Made by a program: the position numbers and the translations under genes. 64,000 nt of DNA, from contig DAGJ01000021.1 in NCBI GenBank assembly GCA_002495685.1, positions 116,931-180,930 of the forward strand, written 5' to 3'. The notes below the pieces were generated by a model, which saw only the letters and a program-made list of their open reading frames with translations, was not told where the DNA came from and searched no databases. The DNA is from Methanobrevibacter sp. UBA412. Its GTDB lineage: Archaea; Methanobacteriota; Methanobacteria; Methanobacteriales; Methanobacteriaceae. Positions 40,914 through 52,355 of this stretch are shown piece by piece (within the stretch, counting starts at the first letter, position 1; each line of letters starts with the position of its first letter).

Positions 40914-41291
40914 ATGATAAAAAATTTCTTAATAAAAAATCAAAAGTTAACATTTCGTGGGAAAAATTTAATAATTTTTCTTATAGCTTTCACTTTATAT
41001 TTAATTAATAAATTTATTTTAATATCTTTAAATTCTTTTTTTTCTAATTATTTTAATGATTTATTAGCTACATTACTACTTTTTAGTTTTATCAATACAA
41101 TTTCACCAATATACTTAAAAAAATCAGTAATTATCATTTTAATAACATTAATTGCAATATTTTTTTGGGAGTATCTTTCTTTATTTTTAAAACCTGGAAG
41201 TGTTTTTGATTGGTATGATATTCTTGCATACTTAATTTCAATGGTAATTTATTTATTAATTTTAAAATTTTATTTAAAAATAGAAGATTAA
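40914..41291 (+). CDS. Small integral membrane protein, VanZ-like
   Basis: From the ATG at 40914 the product has 125 residues and four likely membrane helices (about 18-36, 44-62, 69-87, 98-118). The segment FFWEYLSLFLKPGSVFDWYDILAYL resembles the conserved end of VanZ-like proteins, where a Glu helix is followed by a proline-glycine turn and an aspartate before the last helix. That is a weak match. The frame could begin two codons earlier at TTG (40908), but AAGG (40904-40907) fits the ATG better. Confidence 0.55.
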   Translation: MIKNFLIKNQKLTFRGKNLIIFLIAFTLYLINKFILISLNSFFSNYFNDLLATLLLFSFINTISPIYLKKSVIIILITLIAIFFWEYLSLFLKPGSVFDWYDILAYLISMVIYLLILKFYLKIED

Positions 41292-41408
41292 TTTTTAAAA
41301 AATTTTTTTTAATATACTAAAAATAGCTAATTATTTTAAGGGAGTTTTATAAATATAATTATAATTTATAATATTAATATAATATTTTTATAAATAAATG
41401 GTGATTCA

Positions 41409-42491
41409 ATGATAAAAGAGGCTAAGATAGCTTTAGAAGATGGAACTATTTTAAAAGGTGAAGCATTTGGATATGAGACTACGAATGTGGGAGAAGTTGT
41501 TTTTTCAACAGGTATGACAGGTTATACTGAATCTTTAACTGATCCTTCATTTAAAGGTGAAATCTTAATGAGCACATATCCTTTAGAAGGAAATTATGGA
41601 GTAGATGAAGATTGGTATCAATCTGATAAAATTCAAACTGAAGGATTCATAGTTCGGGAATTATGTAGACAACCAAGTTGTTTTGGTGCGGATAAATCAT
41701 TAGATGAATTTTTAAAAGAATTCGAAATTCCAGGAATTAGTGGAATTGATACTAGAGCATTAACTCTTAAGATTCGAGAATTTGGGTCCATGAAAGGAGC
41801 TTTAACAACTGAAAATATGGTTGATGATGAACTTCTTAAACTAGCTAGAGAACAACCTAATATTCAAGATATTGATTTAGTTCCAAAAGTATCTACTAAA
41901 GAAATAAAAGAATATGGGGAAGACATGGATTTAAATGTTGCTTTAATTGATTGTGGGGTTAAGAAAAACATTATTCAAGGATTCTTAGACAAAGGAATGG
42001 GTGTAACATTATTCCCTTATGACACTCCAAGTGATAAAATAATGGATTATGATCCAAATGGTTTAATGGTTTCATGTGGACCTGGAAATCCAGAAAGAAA
42101 CCTTAAAACAATTGATACTATTCAGAAATTATCAAATAAATTACCTATTTTCGGTATTTGTATGGGTCAACAAGTAATAGCAAAATCTTTTGGAGCTAAA
42201 ATTTTCAAAATGAAATTTGGTCATAGAGGAGCTAATCAACCTGTAAAAGATTTAGAAACTGGTAATGTATTTATAACTTCACAAAATCATGGATTTAGTG
42301 TTGATGCAGATTCATTAAAAGATACTCCATTAAATTTAACTCAAGTTAATTTAAATGATGGAACACCTGAAGGATTCTCTCATGATGAATTAGTTTTAAG
42401 ATGTGTACAATACCATCCTGAAGCAGGTCCTGGACCTAATGATACTAGATTCATATATGATGAGTTTAAGGAAATGATGAATACATATTAA
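41409..42491 (+). CDS. carA: Carbamoyl-phosphate synthase small (glutaminase) subunit
   Basis: CarA hydrolyses glutamine and passes ammonia to CarB. The 360-residue protein has the N-terminal domain ([27 protein letters not shown]) and a class I amidotransferase domain with nucleophile Cys251 (FGICMGQQ), His336 and Glu338 ([10 protein letters not shown]). GGTGAT lies just before the ATG at 41409. carB follows after 110 bp, a longer gap than usual, although GAGGA precedes carB and read-through is likely. Confidence 0.96.
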   Translation: MIKEAKIALEDGTILKGEAFGYETTNVGEVVFSTGMTGYTESLTDPSFKGEILMSTYPLEGNYGVDEDWYQSDKIQTEGFIVRELCRQPSCFGADKSLDEFLKEFEIPGISGIDTRALTLKIREFGSMKGALTTENMVDDELLKLAREQPNIQDIDLVPKVSTKEIKEYGEDMDLNVALIDCGVKKNIIQGFLDKGMGVTLFPYDTPSDKIMDYDPNGLMVSCGPGNPERNLKTIDTIQKLSNKLPIFGICMGQQVIAKSFGAKIFKMKFGHRGANQPVKDLETGNVFITSQNHGFSVDADSLKDTPLNLTQVNLNDGTPEGFSHDELVLRCVQYHPEAGPGPNDTRFIYDEFKEMMNTY

Positions 42492-42601
42492 ATAAATCAT
42501 GAAAAGAAAATATTATTTGAATTACTGAAATTTTTAAAAATGATTAATTAGTTTTTTTACGGATTTAAACTTTATAAAAAAATTATTTTGAGGATTATAT
42601 A

Positions 42602-45600
42602 ATGCCTATTGATAAGGATATAAAAAAAGTGTTAATAATTGGTTCAGGACCTATACAAATAGGTCAAGCTGCAGAATTTGATTATTCTGGATCACAAGCA
42701 TGTAAATCAATTAGAGAAGAAGGAATTGAAACGGTTTTAGTAAATAGTAATCCAGCAACAATTCAAACAGATATGGATATGGCGGATACTGTTTATACAG
42801 AACCTTTAACACCTGAATTAGTTGCAAAAATTATTGAAAAAGAAAATATAGATGCAATACTCCCAACTATGGGTGGTCAAACCGGATTAAACATAGCAAC
42901 AGGACTTGGAGATTTAGGATTACTTGATAATATTAAAGTTTTAGGTTCTAATGTTCAAACAATTAAGGATGTTGAAGACCGAGATTTATTTGGAAATTTC
43001 ATGAACAGATTAAATGAACCAATTCCAAGATGTCATGCTGTTGAATCAATTGAAGATGCAGTAAAAGCAGTTAATGATATAGGATACCCTGTAATTGTAA
43101 GACCTGCATTTACTTTAGGTGGAACTGGTGGGGGTGTAGCTCACAATGAAGAAGAACTAAAAGAAATAGCTACACATGGATTAGACATGAGTCTAATCAA
43201 TCAAGTTCTTATAGATGAATCCGTTCTTGGATGGAAAGAATTAGAATTTGAAGTAATGCGAGATAAGAATGATACTTGTATAATTGTTTGTACAATGGAA
43301 AACATGGATCCAATGGGTATACATACTGGAGAAAGTATCGTAGTAGCACCAATACAAAATTTAAATGATATAGTATACCAAAGATTAAGAGATGCTTCTA
43401 TAAAAATTATTAGATCCTTAGGAATACAAGGGGGATGTAATATACAATTTGCATTAAACCCTGAAACAAATGAATACAAAGTAATTGAAGTTAATCCAAG
43501 AGTAAGTAGAAGTAGTGCATTAGCTTCAAAAGCAACAGGTTATCCAATAGCTAAAATATCCTCAAAAATAGCATTAGGTTTAACTTTAGATGAAATCCGT
43601 AATGATATAACCAAAGAAACACCTGCATCATTTGAACCTTCCATAGATTACGTAGTAGTTAAAATTCCAAGATGGCCATTTGATAAATTTAAAGGAATAA
43701 ATCGAAAAATTGGGGTGCAAATGAAAGCAACCGGAGAAGTAATGGCAATCGGTCGAACAATGGAAGAAGCATTACAAAAAGCTATACGTTCATTAGATAT
43801 AGGAGTTCATGGTTTTGAAAAATGCAAATACACTGAAGATGACCTTATTAATCCAACTGATGAAAGATTATTCCAAATGTACACTGCTTTAAAAGATGGA
43901 ATGTCTGTAAAAAAATTATATGAATTAACAAATATTGACACTTTCTTTTTAGATAAAATAAAAAACATTATAGATTTTGAAGAAACCTTAACAAAAGAAA
44001 ATATTAAAAATCCTGAAATATTTAAAAAAGCAAAAACAATGGGATTCTCAAATTATACATTAGCTGAATTAACTAATCAAAAAGAAGAAGATATAGTTGA
44101 AATAGCTAATAAAACAGGCATTAAACCAAACTATAAAATGGTTGATACTTGTGCTGCAGAATTTGAAGCAAAAACACCTTATTATTACAGTAGTTATGAT
44201 GATGGAAATGAATTAAAAACTGATGATAAAAGAAAAATCATGATTATTGGAGCTGGACCAATAAGAATAGGTCAAGGAATAGAATTTGATTACTGTTGTG
44301 TACATTCTTCACTTGCATTAAAAGAACAAGAAATAGAAACAATACTTATTAATAACAATCCAGAAACTGTAAGTACTGATTATGATATATCTGATAAACT
44401 ATTCTTCGAACCATTAACATTTGAAGATGTAATGGGAGTAATCGAAAATGAAAAACCAGAAGGAGTCATTGTACAATTTGGTGGACAAACAAGTATAAAC
44501 CTAGCAGTCCCATTAGCAAATGCTGGAATAAAAATATTAGGAACACCTTATGAAAGTATTGATAAAGCTGAAGATCGTGAAAGATTTACTGAAGTACTAA
44601 ACAAATTAAACATTCATCAAGCACCATACGGATTAGCACATTCATTTGAAGATGCTAAAAAAGCAGCACATAAAATAGGATTCCCTGTACTTGTAAGACC
44701 ATCCTATGTAATTGGTGGACGAGCAATGGAAATTGTTTATGATGATACTGAACTTGAAACCTATATGCAAGAAGCAGTAAAAGTCTCATCTGAACACCCA
44801 ATATTAGTAGATAAGTTCTTAGAAGATGCAATAGAATTAGATGTAGATGTATTATGTGATGGAGAAAATGTCTTTATTGCAGGAATCATGGAACATATTG
44901 AGGAAGCAGGAGTGCACTCAGGAGATTCAGCTTGTGTAATACCTCCACAAACAATCCCTGAACACATATTAGACATTATAAGAGAAAACACTAAAAATTT
45001 AGCATTAGAACTTGATGTTGTAGGTTTAATGAATATTCAGTATGCTGTAAAATTAGATGAAGAAATGGTTTACATTATTGAAGCTAATCCTAGAGCAAGT
45101 AGAACAGTACCATTTGTAAGTAAAGCAATAGGAATACCTTTAGCAAAAATAGCAACATGGTTAATGGTAGGTGCTAAATTAGAGGACTTTGGTTTAACTA
45201 AAGAAATAAAAATTAATCATGTAGCTGTAAAAGAATCTGTATTCCCATTCATCAAACTCCCAGAATCAGACACAATACTAGGTCCAGAAATGAAATCAAC
45301 TGGAGAAAGTATAGGTGTTGATGAAACATTTGGATTAGCATACTACAAATCTCAACTAGCAGCTGGAATGGATTTACCAAAAGAAGGTACAATCTTCATA
45401 AGTGTTAAAGAACAAGATAAAAAGAAAATCCAATTAATAGCTGAAAAAGCACATAATTTAGGATTCAAATTAGTAGCTACATCTGGAACTGCAGATAGTG
45501 TAAAAAATGTTCCAATTAATAAAATTAAAAAAGTTTCACAAGGATCTCCAAACATTAAAGAACAAATGTTAAATGATGAAATCGATTTAATTATTAATAC

Positions 45601-45781
45601 ACCCGCAGGAAAACAAGCATCTGAAGATGGATATATCATCAGAAGATTAGCTATCGAACTTGGAATACCTTATGTAACAACATTAGCTGGAGCTAGAGCA
45701 GCATTAAAAGCAATCGAAGCTATTAAAAATAATGAAATTAAAGTTAAATCCTTAAATGAACATCTCGACGAGTCAATTTAA
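42602..45781 (+). CDS. carB: Carbamoyl-phosphate synthase large subunit
   Basis: The 1059-residue protein is complete: two homologous ATP-grasp halves (starting [20 protein letters not shown] and, near residue 548, [20 protein letters not shown]), an oligomerisation region between them, and a C-terminal MGS-like allosteric domain (about 925-1059). The [20 protein letters not shown] metal segment and its repeat [20 protein letters not shown] are intact. Product carbamoyl phosphate feeds arginine and pyrimidine synthesis. A very similar nine-codon stretch to its start occurs at 19925, described among the findings. Confidence 0.97.
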   Translation: MPIDKDIKKVLIIGSGPIQIGQAAEFDYSGSQACKSIREEGIETVLVNSNPATIQTDMDMADTVYTEPLTPELVAKIIEKENIDAILPTMGGQTGLNIATGLGDLGLLDNIKVLGSNVQTIKDVEDRDLFGNFMNRLNEPIPRCHAVESIEDAVKAVNDIGYPVIVRPAFTLGGTGGGVAHNEEELKEIATHGLDMSLINQVLIDESVLGWKELEFEVMRDKNDTCIIVCTMENMDPMGIHTGESIVVAPIQNLNDIVYQRLRDASIKIIRSLGIQGGCNIQFALNPETNEYKVIEVNPRVSRSSALASKATGYPIAKISSKIALGLTLDEIRNDITKETPASFEPSIDYVVVKIPRWPFDKFKGINRKIGVQMKATGEVMAIGRTMEEALQKAIRSLDIGVHGFEKCKYTEDDLINPTDERLFQMYTALKDGMSVKKLYELTNIDTFFLDKIKNIIDFEETLTKENIKNPEIFKKAKTMGFSNYTLAELTNQKEEDIVEIANKTGIKPNYKMVDTCAAEFEAKTPYYYSSYDDGNELKTDDKRKIMIIGAGPIRIGQGIEFDYCCVHSSLALKEQEIETILINNNPETVSTDYDISDKLFFEPLTFEDVMGVIENEKPEGVIVQFGGQTSINLAVPLANAGIKILGTPYESIDKAEDRERFTEVLNKLNIHQAPYGLAHSFEDAKKAAHKIGFPVLVRPSYVIGGRAMEIVYDDTELETYMQEAVKVSSEHPILVDKFLEDAIELDVDVLCDGENVFIAGIMEHIEEAGVHSGDSACVIPPQTIPEHILDIIRENTKNLALELDVVGLMNIQYAVKLDEEMVYIIEANPRASRTVPFVSKAIGIPLAKIATWLMVGAKLEDFGLTKEIKINHVAVKESVFPFIKLPESDTILGPEMKSTGESIGVDETFGLAYYKSQLAAGMDLPKEGTIFISVKEQDKKKIQLIAEKAHNLGFKLVATSGTADSVKNVPINKIKKVSQGSPNIKEQMLNDEIDLIINTPAGKQASEDGYIIRRLAIELGIPYVTTLAGARAALKAIEAIKNNEIKVKSLNEHLDESI

Positions 45782-46044
45782 GTTTTTATTAACTTTTAAT
45801 TTTTAATATTTTCTCATTTACTTTTCCTATTACTAAAAAATATTTTATAATTTTATTCAAAAATTATTTATTAACTCTTTTTTTATTCAAAATTACATCT
45901 TTTAAATATTCTTTTTTTAAACATTTAATTAATTTTTTGAAAAAATATATTAACAATAAAATTGTTAACTAAAAATATTGAATTTAAAAAATTAAAAATC
46001 TTTATTATAAAAACCTAAAAATTTTAGGGGAGGGAAACATTATT

Positions 46045-48693
46045 ATGAGATCATTTGATAGAATAAAATCCGGAATTCCGGATTTAGATAAATCATTAGA
46101 TAATATACGTTTAGGGGATAATGTAGTATGGCATGTATCAGAATTAGATGAATTTAGATTATTTGTAAAACCTTTTATCAACCAAGCTTTAAAAGACCAT
46201 AGAAACTTAATATATATAAGATTTGCTTATCATGAACCATTTGTAGACATCACACCAGAAGAACAAGAAATGTTAAACAAAAGGGATCCAAATAGTGATG
46301 AATTATACACAATGATTCAAAGAGAAAATGGTTTAAAAATATACCAAGTAGATCCATCAACACAATTCGAAGCATTCACAGTAGCAGTACATAACATCAT
46401 TACTAAAGAAGGAAGATTTTCATTCTATGTGTTTGATTCCCTATCTGAACTTCAAGTAGCATGGTCAGCAGATTTAATGATGGGAAACTTCTTCAGAGTA
46501 ACATGTCCTTACTTATTCCAATTAGATACAGTAGCATACTTCCCACTACACAGGGGAAGCCATTCCTTTGAAACAATAGCTAAAATTAGAGATACAACAC
46601 AATTATTAATAGACATATACAGTGAAGATGATGAAATTTACATACATCCACTAAAAATATGGAACCGATACTCACAAAGCATGTTTTTAGGACACAAATA
46701 TAATAAAGAAGACCAATCAATCGAAGTACTAACAGATGGTGTAGGTGTAAGTAGATTTTACCAAGTACTAAACAAATCATCAGCATACCATAACGAACAA
46801 ACTACAGATAATTGGGATAGATTCTTCACATTAGCACACCTCCAATACAGAAATGGAGAAGACATCACAGATAAATGTGATAGAATGTGTAAAATGATGA
46901 TAAGCAAAGATTCACACATGTTCCAATTAGTAAAAGAAAACTTAGAACCTTCAGACTACTTTGAAATATATAATAGATTAATAGGAAGTGGAATGATAGG
47001 GGGAAAAGCATGTGGAATGCTTATTGCACGAAAAATAATAAAAAACAAATTACCTGAAGAATATAAAAGATTAGAACCTCATGATTCATTTTACATAGGT
47101 TCAGACATGTTTTACACATACATAGTAGCTAATCATTTATGGGACTTACGAATAAAACAAAGAACTAAAGAAGGATACTATGTTGAAGCTAAAAAACTTA
47201 AAAAAGAACTTCAAAATGGAATATTCCCTGAAGAAATACGAGAAAATTTTAAAAGAATATTAGATTACTTTGGACAAACACCAATAATAGTAAGAAGCAG
47301 TAGTTTCTTAGAAGACGGATTTGGAAACGCATTCGCTGGAAAATATGAATCAGTATTCTGTGTAAATCGAGGAACATTCGAAGAAAGATTACAAGACTTT
47401 GAAAATGCTGTAAAAACAGTATATGCAAGTACAATGGACATATCTGCATTAGAATACCGTAATAGAAATCACTTAGAAGATATAGATGAACAAATGGCTC
47501 TTTTAGTACAAAGAGTATCTGGATCATATTATGAAGATTATTACTTCCCAACAGTAGCAGGTGTAGGATACTCATATAGTCCATACTCCCCATTACCAGA
47601 TATGGATAAAAAAGCAGGAATGTTAAGACTTGTAATGGGATTAGGAACTAAAGCAGTTGACAGAACACAGAATGATTACCCTAGAATAATCAATTTAGAT
47701 AAACCAAAAGTCGTTACAATGACAAGTATGGCAGACAGACACAGATATTCACAACATTCATTAGATGTGCTAGATTTAAAAGAAGTTTCAGTAAAAGAAC
47801 ACCCAGTATCTGAAGGATTAGAAGTTTTACCTAGATATGCAAAAAATGAAGTAGTAGAACATGATACTGAAATAGAAGAAAGATACAAAGAACAAGGTAA
47901 TCCTCGTGAAGTAGTATTTGTTTCATGTCAAGGAATGGTGAATAATAAAGAATTCACAAATATGATGCAAAATATATTAAAAACATTAGAAGAAAACTAC
48001 AACTTCCCAGTAGATATAGAATTCACAGTAAATATAGGAAAACAACACTCATTTGTAGTAAACTTAGTACAATGTAGACCATTATCCATATCCAAATCAA
48101 ATGAAAATATTGAAATCCCTCAAATACAAGATAATATTCTATTCCATATTAAAGATGCAAGTATGGGAAGATCTAGAAGAGAAAACATAGATGTAATTGT
48201 AACTGTAGATCCACATAAATATTATGAATTCCCTTACAATAAAAAATCTAACATAGCTCGTATAATTGGAAAAATAAATGATTACTATAAACATGAAAAT
48301 ATAAACTTAATGTTAATAGTCCCTGGAAGAATAGGCACATCTTCACCTGAACTTGGAATACCTGTAACTTTTGCAGATATTAGTGACTTCTTCGCAATAC
48401 TAGAAGTATCATATAGTGAAGTAGGATATGTTCCAGAATTATCCTTTGGAAGTCATTTATTCCAAGACCTTGTTGAAGCAGATATATTTTATGGAGCACT
48501 ATTTGAAGATGAAACTCGATTAGTTTATGATACACACTTGTTAGATCAATTCCCAAATCAATTAAAAAATATAGATTCTACATTAGGAGATGAAATATAT
48601 GAAATGGTTGATGTAGTGGAAATAAAAGAGGGTAAAATGGAATTTTACTATGATATGAAACAAGACGAAGCAATAAGTTACTATGAAAAATAA
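46045..48693 (+). CDS. KaiC/RecA-like domain fused to a PEP synthase-type ATP-binding domain
   Basis: The 882-residue protein has an N-terminal region (about 1-240) like the KaiC/RecA fold: IRLGDNVVWHVSELDEF aligns with the usual P-loop area but lacks GxxxxGKT, while SFYVFDSLSELQ (126-137) looks like a Walker B strand. Residues about 312-700 match the PPDK_N ATP-grasp domain of PEP synthase (GMIGGKACGMLIARK; VRSSSFLEDGFGNAFAGK at about 416-433; LVQCRPLSIS). The phosphohistidine domain and the PEP TIM barrel are missing, so it is not PEP synthase. A novel C-terminal domain fills the last 180 residues. A strong GGGGAGGG site precedes the ATG. Function unknown. Confidence 0.8.
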   Translation: MRSFDRIKSGIPDLDKSLDNIRLGDNVVWHVSELDEFRLFVKPFINQALKDHRNLIYIRFAYHEPFVDITPEEQEMLNKRDPNSDELYTMIQRENGLKIYQVDPSTQFEAFTVAVHNIITKEGRFSFYVFDSLSELQVAWSADLMMGNFFRVTCPYLFQLDTVAYFPLHRGSHSFETIAKIRDTTQLLIDIYSEDDEIYIHPLKIWNRYSQSMFLGHKYNKEDQSIEVLTDGVGVSRFYQVLNKSSAYHNEQTTDNWDRFFTLAHLQYRNGEDITDKCDRMCKMMISKDSHMFQLVKENLEPSDYFEIYNRLIGSGMIGGKACGMLIARKIIKNKLPEEYKRLEPHDSFYIGSDMFYTYIVANHLWDLRIKQRTKEGYYVEAKKLKKELQNGIFPEEIRENFKRILDYFGQTPIIVRSSSFLEDGFGNAFAGKYESVFCVNRGTFEERLQDFENAVKTVYASTMDISALEYRNRNHLEDIDEQMALLVQRVSGSYYEDYYFPTVAGVGYSYSPYSPLPDMDKKAGMLRLVMGLGTKAVDRTQNDYPRIINLDKPKVVTMTSMADRHRYSQHSLDVLDLKEVSVKEHPVSEGLEVLPRYAKNEVVEHDTEIEERYKEQGNPREVVFVSCQGMVNNKEFTNMMQNILKTLEENYNFPVDIEFTVNIGKQHSFVVNLVQCRPLSISKSNENIEIPQIQDNILFHIKDASMGRSRRENIDVIVTVDPHKYYEFPYNKKSNIARIIGKINDYYKHENINLMLIVPGRIGTSSPELGIPVTFADISDFFAILEVSYSEVGYVPELSFGSHLFQDLVEADIFYGALFEDETRLVYDTHLLDQFPNQLKNIDSTLGDEIYEMVDVVEIKEGKMEFYYDMKQDEAISYYEK

Positions 48694-48748
48694 ATAAAAA
48701 TTAATATTCTCATATTTTATATTAATAAACTAATAATAAAGGATTTTT

Positions 48749-49918
48749 ATGATAACTATAAGTAATGGGATAGTTTTAAAAGGTTTAAATCTTGTTCCCT
48801 CAAAAGAAAATATTTTAATAGATGATGGGTGTATTCTTGAAATATCACCGGATATTAAAGAAGGAAAAATATTAGATGCTACAAATTGTATAATTTGTCC
48901 ATCATTTTTAAATGCTCACACTCATATTGGGGATTCTATAATTAAAGATGAAGGGGATGGTTTATCATTAAGTGAGATAGTAAAACCGCCAAATGGTATT
49001 AAACATAAAGCATTAGAAAGTGCTGATGAAAATAGTTTAATTTCATCTATGCAGGATGCAATGTGGACAATGTTAAAAAGTGGAACAACTCACTTTATTG
49101 ATTATCGTGAAGGTGGGATTAAAGGGGTTAAATTATTAAAAAAAGCATCTGAAAATATTCCAATAAATCCAATAATACTTGGAAGAGATAATAGTTTTTA
49201 CGGGGATAACCCGGATTTACATAAAGTAAAAATTAATGCACGGAAATTATTAAAAATAGCAGATGGTTTGGCGCCAAGTGGATTTGGTGAAATAAGTCAA
49301 GAAGTTGCTAATATAATTGTTGACGAATGTGATAAAAAAGGGAAAATTTCATCAATTCATGCTGCAGAAAGTGAAAATGCACAAAGAAAGTCAATAGAAA
49401 AAAAAGGTAAGAGCGAAATTGAATTAAGTGTTGATTCAGGTTTTAAACAAATAGTTCATGTTACTATTCCTGTTAAAAATGATATTGATTTGTTAAAAAA
49501 TTCAAATTCATCTATAACTTTGTGTCCTAGAGCAAATGCAACTTTAGCTGTTGGTACTCCTCCTATAAAAAAAATTTTAAAAACAGGATTAAAACCATTA
49601 ATTGGAACAGACAATTTAATGGTAAATACACCAAATATTTTTAGGGAATTAGAATATACACTTAAAATTATGAGAGCACAAAATAAGCATTATGTTCCAC
49701 CCCGAACAATACTTGAATTTGCAACAACTAATATATGTGCCCAAGCTAATAATCAATTATTAAATTCAATAATTAATAAAACTATTATTACAGAAGGTAA
49801 TACAGCACAATTAATGGTAGTTAAAAAATTATCAAAAAATAACTACTTAAGTTTAATAAACAGAACAGAAACAGAACATATTAAATATTTATTCAATAAG
49901 AATATTATAAAATTTTAA
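48749..49918 (+). CDS. Amidohydrolase family protein (deaminase/hydrolase)
   Basis: This 389-residue protein is a metal-dependent amidohydrolase. The N-terminal metal motif is NAHTHIGD (His57, His59), and further ligands are in SIHAAESEN, IVHVTIP and LIGTDNLMVNTPN (the final aspartate). The layout resembles the guanine/cytosine/SAH-deaminase subgroup (SsnA/MtaD-like), but the substrate cannot be named; the N-terminus and length are compatible with several. It stands alone between the PPDK-like gene (55-bp gap) and uspA. It is AT-rich like its neighbours. Confidence 0.82.
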   Translation: MITISNGIVLKGLNLVPSKENILIDDGCILEISPDIKEGKILDATNCIICPSFLNAHTHIGDSIIKDEGDGLSLSEIVKPPNGIKHKALESADENSLISSMQDAMWTMLKSGTTHFIDYREGGIKGVKLLKKASENIPINPIILGRDNSFYGDNPDLHKVKINARKLLKIADGLAPSGFGEISQEVANIIVDECDKKGKISSIHAAESENAQRKSIEKKGKSEIELSVDSGFKQIVHVTIPVKNDIDLLKNSNSSITLCPRANATLAVGTPPIKKILKTGLKPLIGTDNLMVNTPNIFRELEYTLKIMRAQNKHYVPPRTILEFATTNICAQANNQLLNSIINKTIITEGNTAQLMVVKKLSKNNYLSLINRTETEHIKYLFNKNIIKF

Positions 49919-50007
49919 TACATAAATTTAATAACTAATAAAATAATATTTTAATTGAAAAAGATTTTATTCATTCAAATTATATAAAATAAAAAAAAGG
50001 TGATAAC

Positions 50008-50445
50008 ATGGTGGAAGAACAATTATATAAAAAAATCTTATTCCCAACTGATGGTTCTAAATATGCACAAAAAGCTGAAAAGGACGCATTATTCCTTGCA
50101 GAAACTTGTGATGCAGAATTAATCATTTTAAGTGTAGTGGAAAACTCATTTTCAGTAGGTTTACCTGCAGATGATACTACCTTCAGAATAACTGAAATGC
50201 TTAAAGAAGATGTTAAAAATAATTTAAGCAATGCTAAAAATGATATTGGGGAAAATGTAAAAGTAACTACTAAAATAGGTGAAGGTTCTCCAGCTGATGT
50301 CATACTAAAAACAGCAGAAAATGAAAATATCGATTTAATTGTAATGGGCAGTTCTGGTAAAACTGGATTTGATCGTTTCATTATGGGTAGTGTTGCTGAA
50401 AGAGTAGTTAAAGCTGCTAAATGTAAAGTTTTAGTAATCCACTAA
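50008..50445 (+). CDS. Universal stress protein (UspA family, ATP-binding type)
   Basis: The 145-residue protein starts KKILFPTDGSKYAQKAEKDAL. It ends with the ATP-binding motif MGSSGKTGFDRFIMGSVAERVV, which has the GxxGx9GS pattern of the nucleotide-binding Usp branch. Such proteins respond to starvation or other stress. GGTGATAAC precedes the ATG at 50008. It is single-copy in this window and is followed by a 403-bp gap. Confidence 0.9.
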   Translation: MVEEQLYKKILFPTDGSKYAQKAEKDALFLAETCDAELIILSVVENSFSVGLPADDTTFRITEMLKEDVKNNLSNAKNDIGENVKVTTKIGEGSPADVILKTAENENIDLIVMGSSGKTGFDRFIMGSVAERVVKAAKCKVLVIH

Positions 50446-50848
50446 AAAAAATTTATTTTTAAATTTTAAACTTTTTTATTTTTTTTTACTAAAACCTTTA
50501 TTCTTTTTTTAAACACTATTTAAAACATTTTTGCATAAAAGTTATATAAAATAAAAATAAAATAATAAACTAATAGTATTATATTATTAATTTAATGTAA
50601 AAATCTTTAAAAAAATTAATAAAATTTTATAAACTAATTTAAAAAAAAATTATTATAATAAAATTTTTTTCTTTATTCTTGCTGATTTTAGTGTAAAGAG
50701 TATAAAATATATAATATTTTAAAGAATCATAAAAGAATAAAAAGATAAATAAAGAAAAAACAGGAGATATTTTACCTATTTTAAATTAAATCAGATTAAG
50801 AATAAATAGAATAATATTATACAAAAAAAATAGTATATGGTGATATTA
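50446..50848. other. 403-bp non-coding gap between uspA and the CBS gene
   Basis: No gene or RNA is recognisable. T-rich stretches at 50470-50520 may end uspA transcription. TATA-like TATAAAATATATAAT at about 50702-50716 could drive the CBS gene with a leader of roughly 110 nt. An isolated AGGAGA near 50762 has no open frame behind it. Confidence 0.4.
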
Positions 50849-51682
50849 ATGTTAGTAAAAGACATATTGTCTGAAGATGTTGTTTATGTTAGTGTTCCTG
50901 GAACACGTGAAAAAGCTTTAGAAATAATTGTTAAAAAAAATGTATCAGTTGTTCCTGTAGTTAAAGAAGGTTCTAAAAAATTAGTAGGAATATTAACCCG
51001 TTCTGACTTAATAACTAATCCTGATGAAGAACAAGTAGCAATGTTAATGACAAGAGATTTAGTTACTGCTGAATTAGATGAACCTATTGAAGAAGTAGCT
51101 AAAAAAATGGTAAAAAATAATGTAAGAAGAGTTCCAGTTGTTGAGGGTGAAGATTTAGCTGGAATTGTAACAGCATTTGATATTGTATCATTAGCACTAA
51201 CTGAAATGGATATTAAAGATCCTGTGGAAAATTATATGATAAAAACAGTTCCAACTGCATGGGATCAAACACCTTTAAACGTTGCTTTTGAAAACATGGC
51301 ATTATTCGGATTAAAATCATTAATCGGATTAAATAATGAAGGAAAAATGAGCGGAATACTTACTGAAACAGATTTCATAGCAGAAAGTGAAGTTAGAAGT
51401 GAAACAACACAACATGACTCTACTGTAGGTACTGAAGGAGACAAATGGTCTTGGGACAGTACAAGTGTATTATACATTGAAAAAAATAAACTTAAATTCA
51501 CAGATAAAGTTGTTCGTGATGTAGCTTCTGATAAAGTAACTACAGCTAATTCTAAAACTAAAGTATCTGCATGTGCAGAAAAAATGAAGTCATTAAATGT
51601 TGAACAATTACCAGTAATTGGAATTGAAGGAGACCTTATAGGTCTTGTTAGAGCAAGTGACTTGATTAAAGCTTTAATATAA
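50849..51682 (+). CDS. Four-CBS-domain protein
   Basis: The product has four CBS modules in a row (start near residues 1, 60, 122 and 215), each with a strand pattern like VVPVV or [21 protein letters not shown] pairs bind adenosyl ligands (AMP, ATP, SAM) and act as energy sensors; this protein has no attached enzyme domain. I use the ATG at 50849 (277 residues, [14 protein letters not shown]). The upstream ATG at 50837 overlaps GGTGAT (50839-50844), which is the ribosome site 4 nt before the second ATG. Its partner is unknown. Confidence 0.85.
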   Translation: MLVKDILSEDVVYVSVPGTREKALEIIVKKNVSVVPVVKEGSKKLVGILTRSDLITNPDEEQVAMLMTRDLVTAELDEPIEEVAKKMVKNNVRRVPVVEGEDLAGIVTAFDIVSLALTEMDIKDPVENYMIKTVPTAWDQTPLNVAFENMALFGLKSLIGLNNEGKMSGILTETDFIAESEVRSETTQHDSTVGTEGDKWSWDSTSVLYIEKNKLKFTDKVVRDVASDKVTTANSKTKVSACAEKMKSLNVEQLPVIGIEGDLIGLVRASDLIKALI

Positions 51683-51843
51683 AACGAAAAATTATAAAAA
51701 AGTGAGAAAAAACCATTTTTTTCACTTTCCTTTTTTTTTAAATCATTTTTTTTATCTAAAAAATTTTTTCTATAAATCTTTAAAAAGAATTATGATAAAT
51801 TCCTTTTAAAATTTTTTTTATCTAAATTTATGGTGGAAAACAT

Positions 51844-52329
51844 ATGGAATCACAACCTATTTTAATAATTAAAGATACTCCTAGTACAATAGGAATAAGA
51901 GTTAGAGTGGGAGAAGTTTATAAAGAAAACAATATTCAATTAAGTGTCATGTTAGGTTATTACTGGGAAAACAATTTACCAGTTATAAAAAATCTCATAG
52001 AATTATTTGAAAATGTTATAAAAAGAACTGTAAATGAAGTATACCCTCATCAAAATTTATTTCTAAAATATGATATTCTTACAGATGATGTTTTAGAAAA
52101 AGCAACAAAATTAGAAATTAAATTAATTGAAGTTAAAGCTGATGGTACTGAATTTAAATTAGACGGTAAAATTATAACATTAAAAGGAATTTTATCTGAA
52201 GAAACTTATTCTGCTGAAGATAAAGAAGAACTAGTTTCAAATATACATGAAAAACATGTTGAAAAAAAATTAGTTAGTCAAGAAAAAATGTCCTTTAAGG
52301 ATTTTGTAAAACTTCAACAAAAAAAATAG
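51844..52329 (+). CDS. Unknown protein, 161 residues
   Basis: I do not recognise this protein. It is predicted soluble with mixed strands and helices. The N-terminal half (ILIIKDTPSTIGIRVRVGE; LSVMLGYYWENNLPVIKNL) contains hydrophobic strands. The C-terminal third is lysine/glutamate-rich and probably helical. TGGTGGAAAACAT gives a GGTGG site before the ATG at 51844. It converges with the larE-like gene at a 26-bp gap. No relation to that sulfur operon is evident beyond position. Confidence 0.65.
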   Translation: MESQPILIIKDTPSTIGIRVRVGEVYKENNIQLSVMLGYYWENNLPVIKNLIELFENVIKRTVNEVYPHQNLFLKYDILTDDVLEKATKLEIKLIEVKADGTEFKLDGKIITLKGILSEETYSAEDKEELVSNIHEKHVEKKLVSQEKMSFKDFVKLQQKK

Positions 52330-52355
52330 TTAATAAAATAAAATTAAATTTTATT

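Noticed and set aside
41347-41371. TTATAAAT/ATTTATAA inverted repeat upstream of carA
   Set aside because: It consists only of A and T; repeats of this quality are frequent by chance here. It was not reported as an operator.
46045-48693. Annotation as phosphoenolpyruvate synthase
   Set aside because: The ATP-grasp domain matches, but the phosphohistidine domain and the PEP-binding barrel are missing and the N-terminus is KaiC-like.
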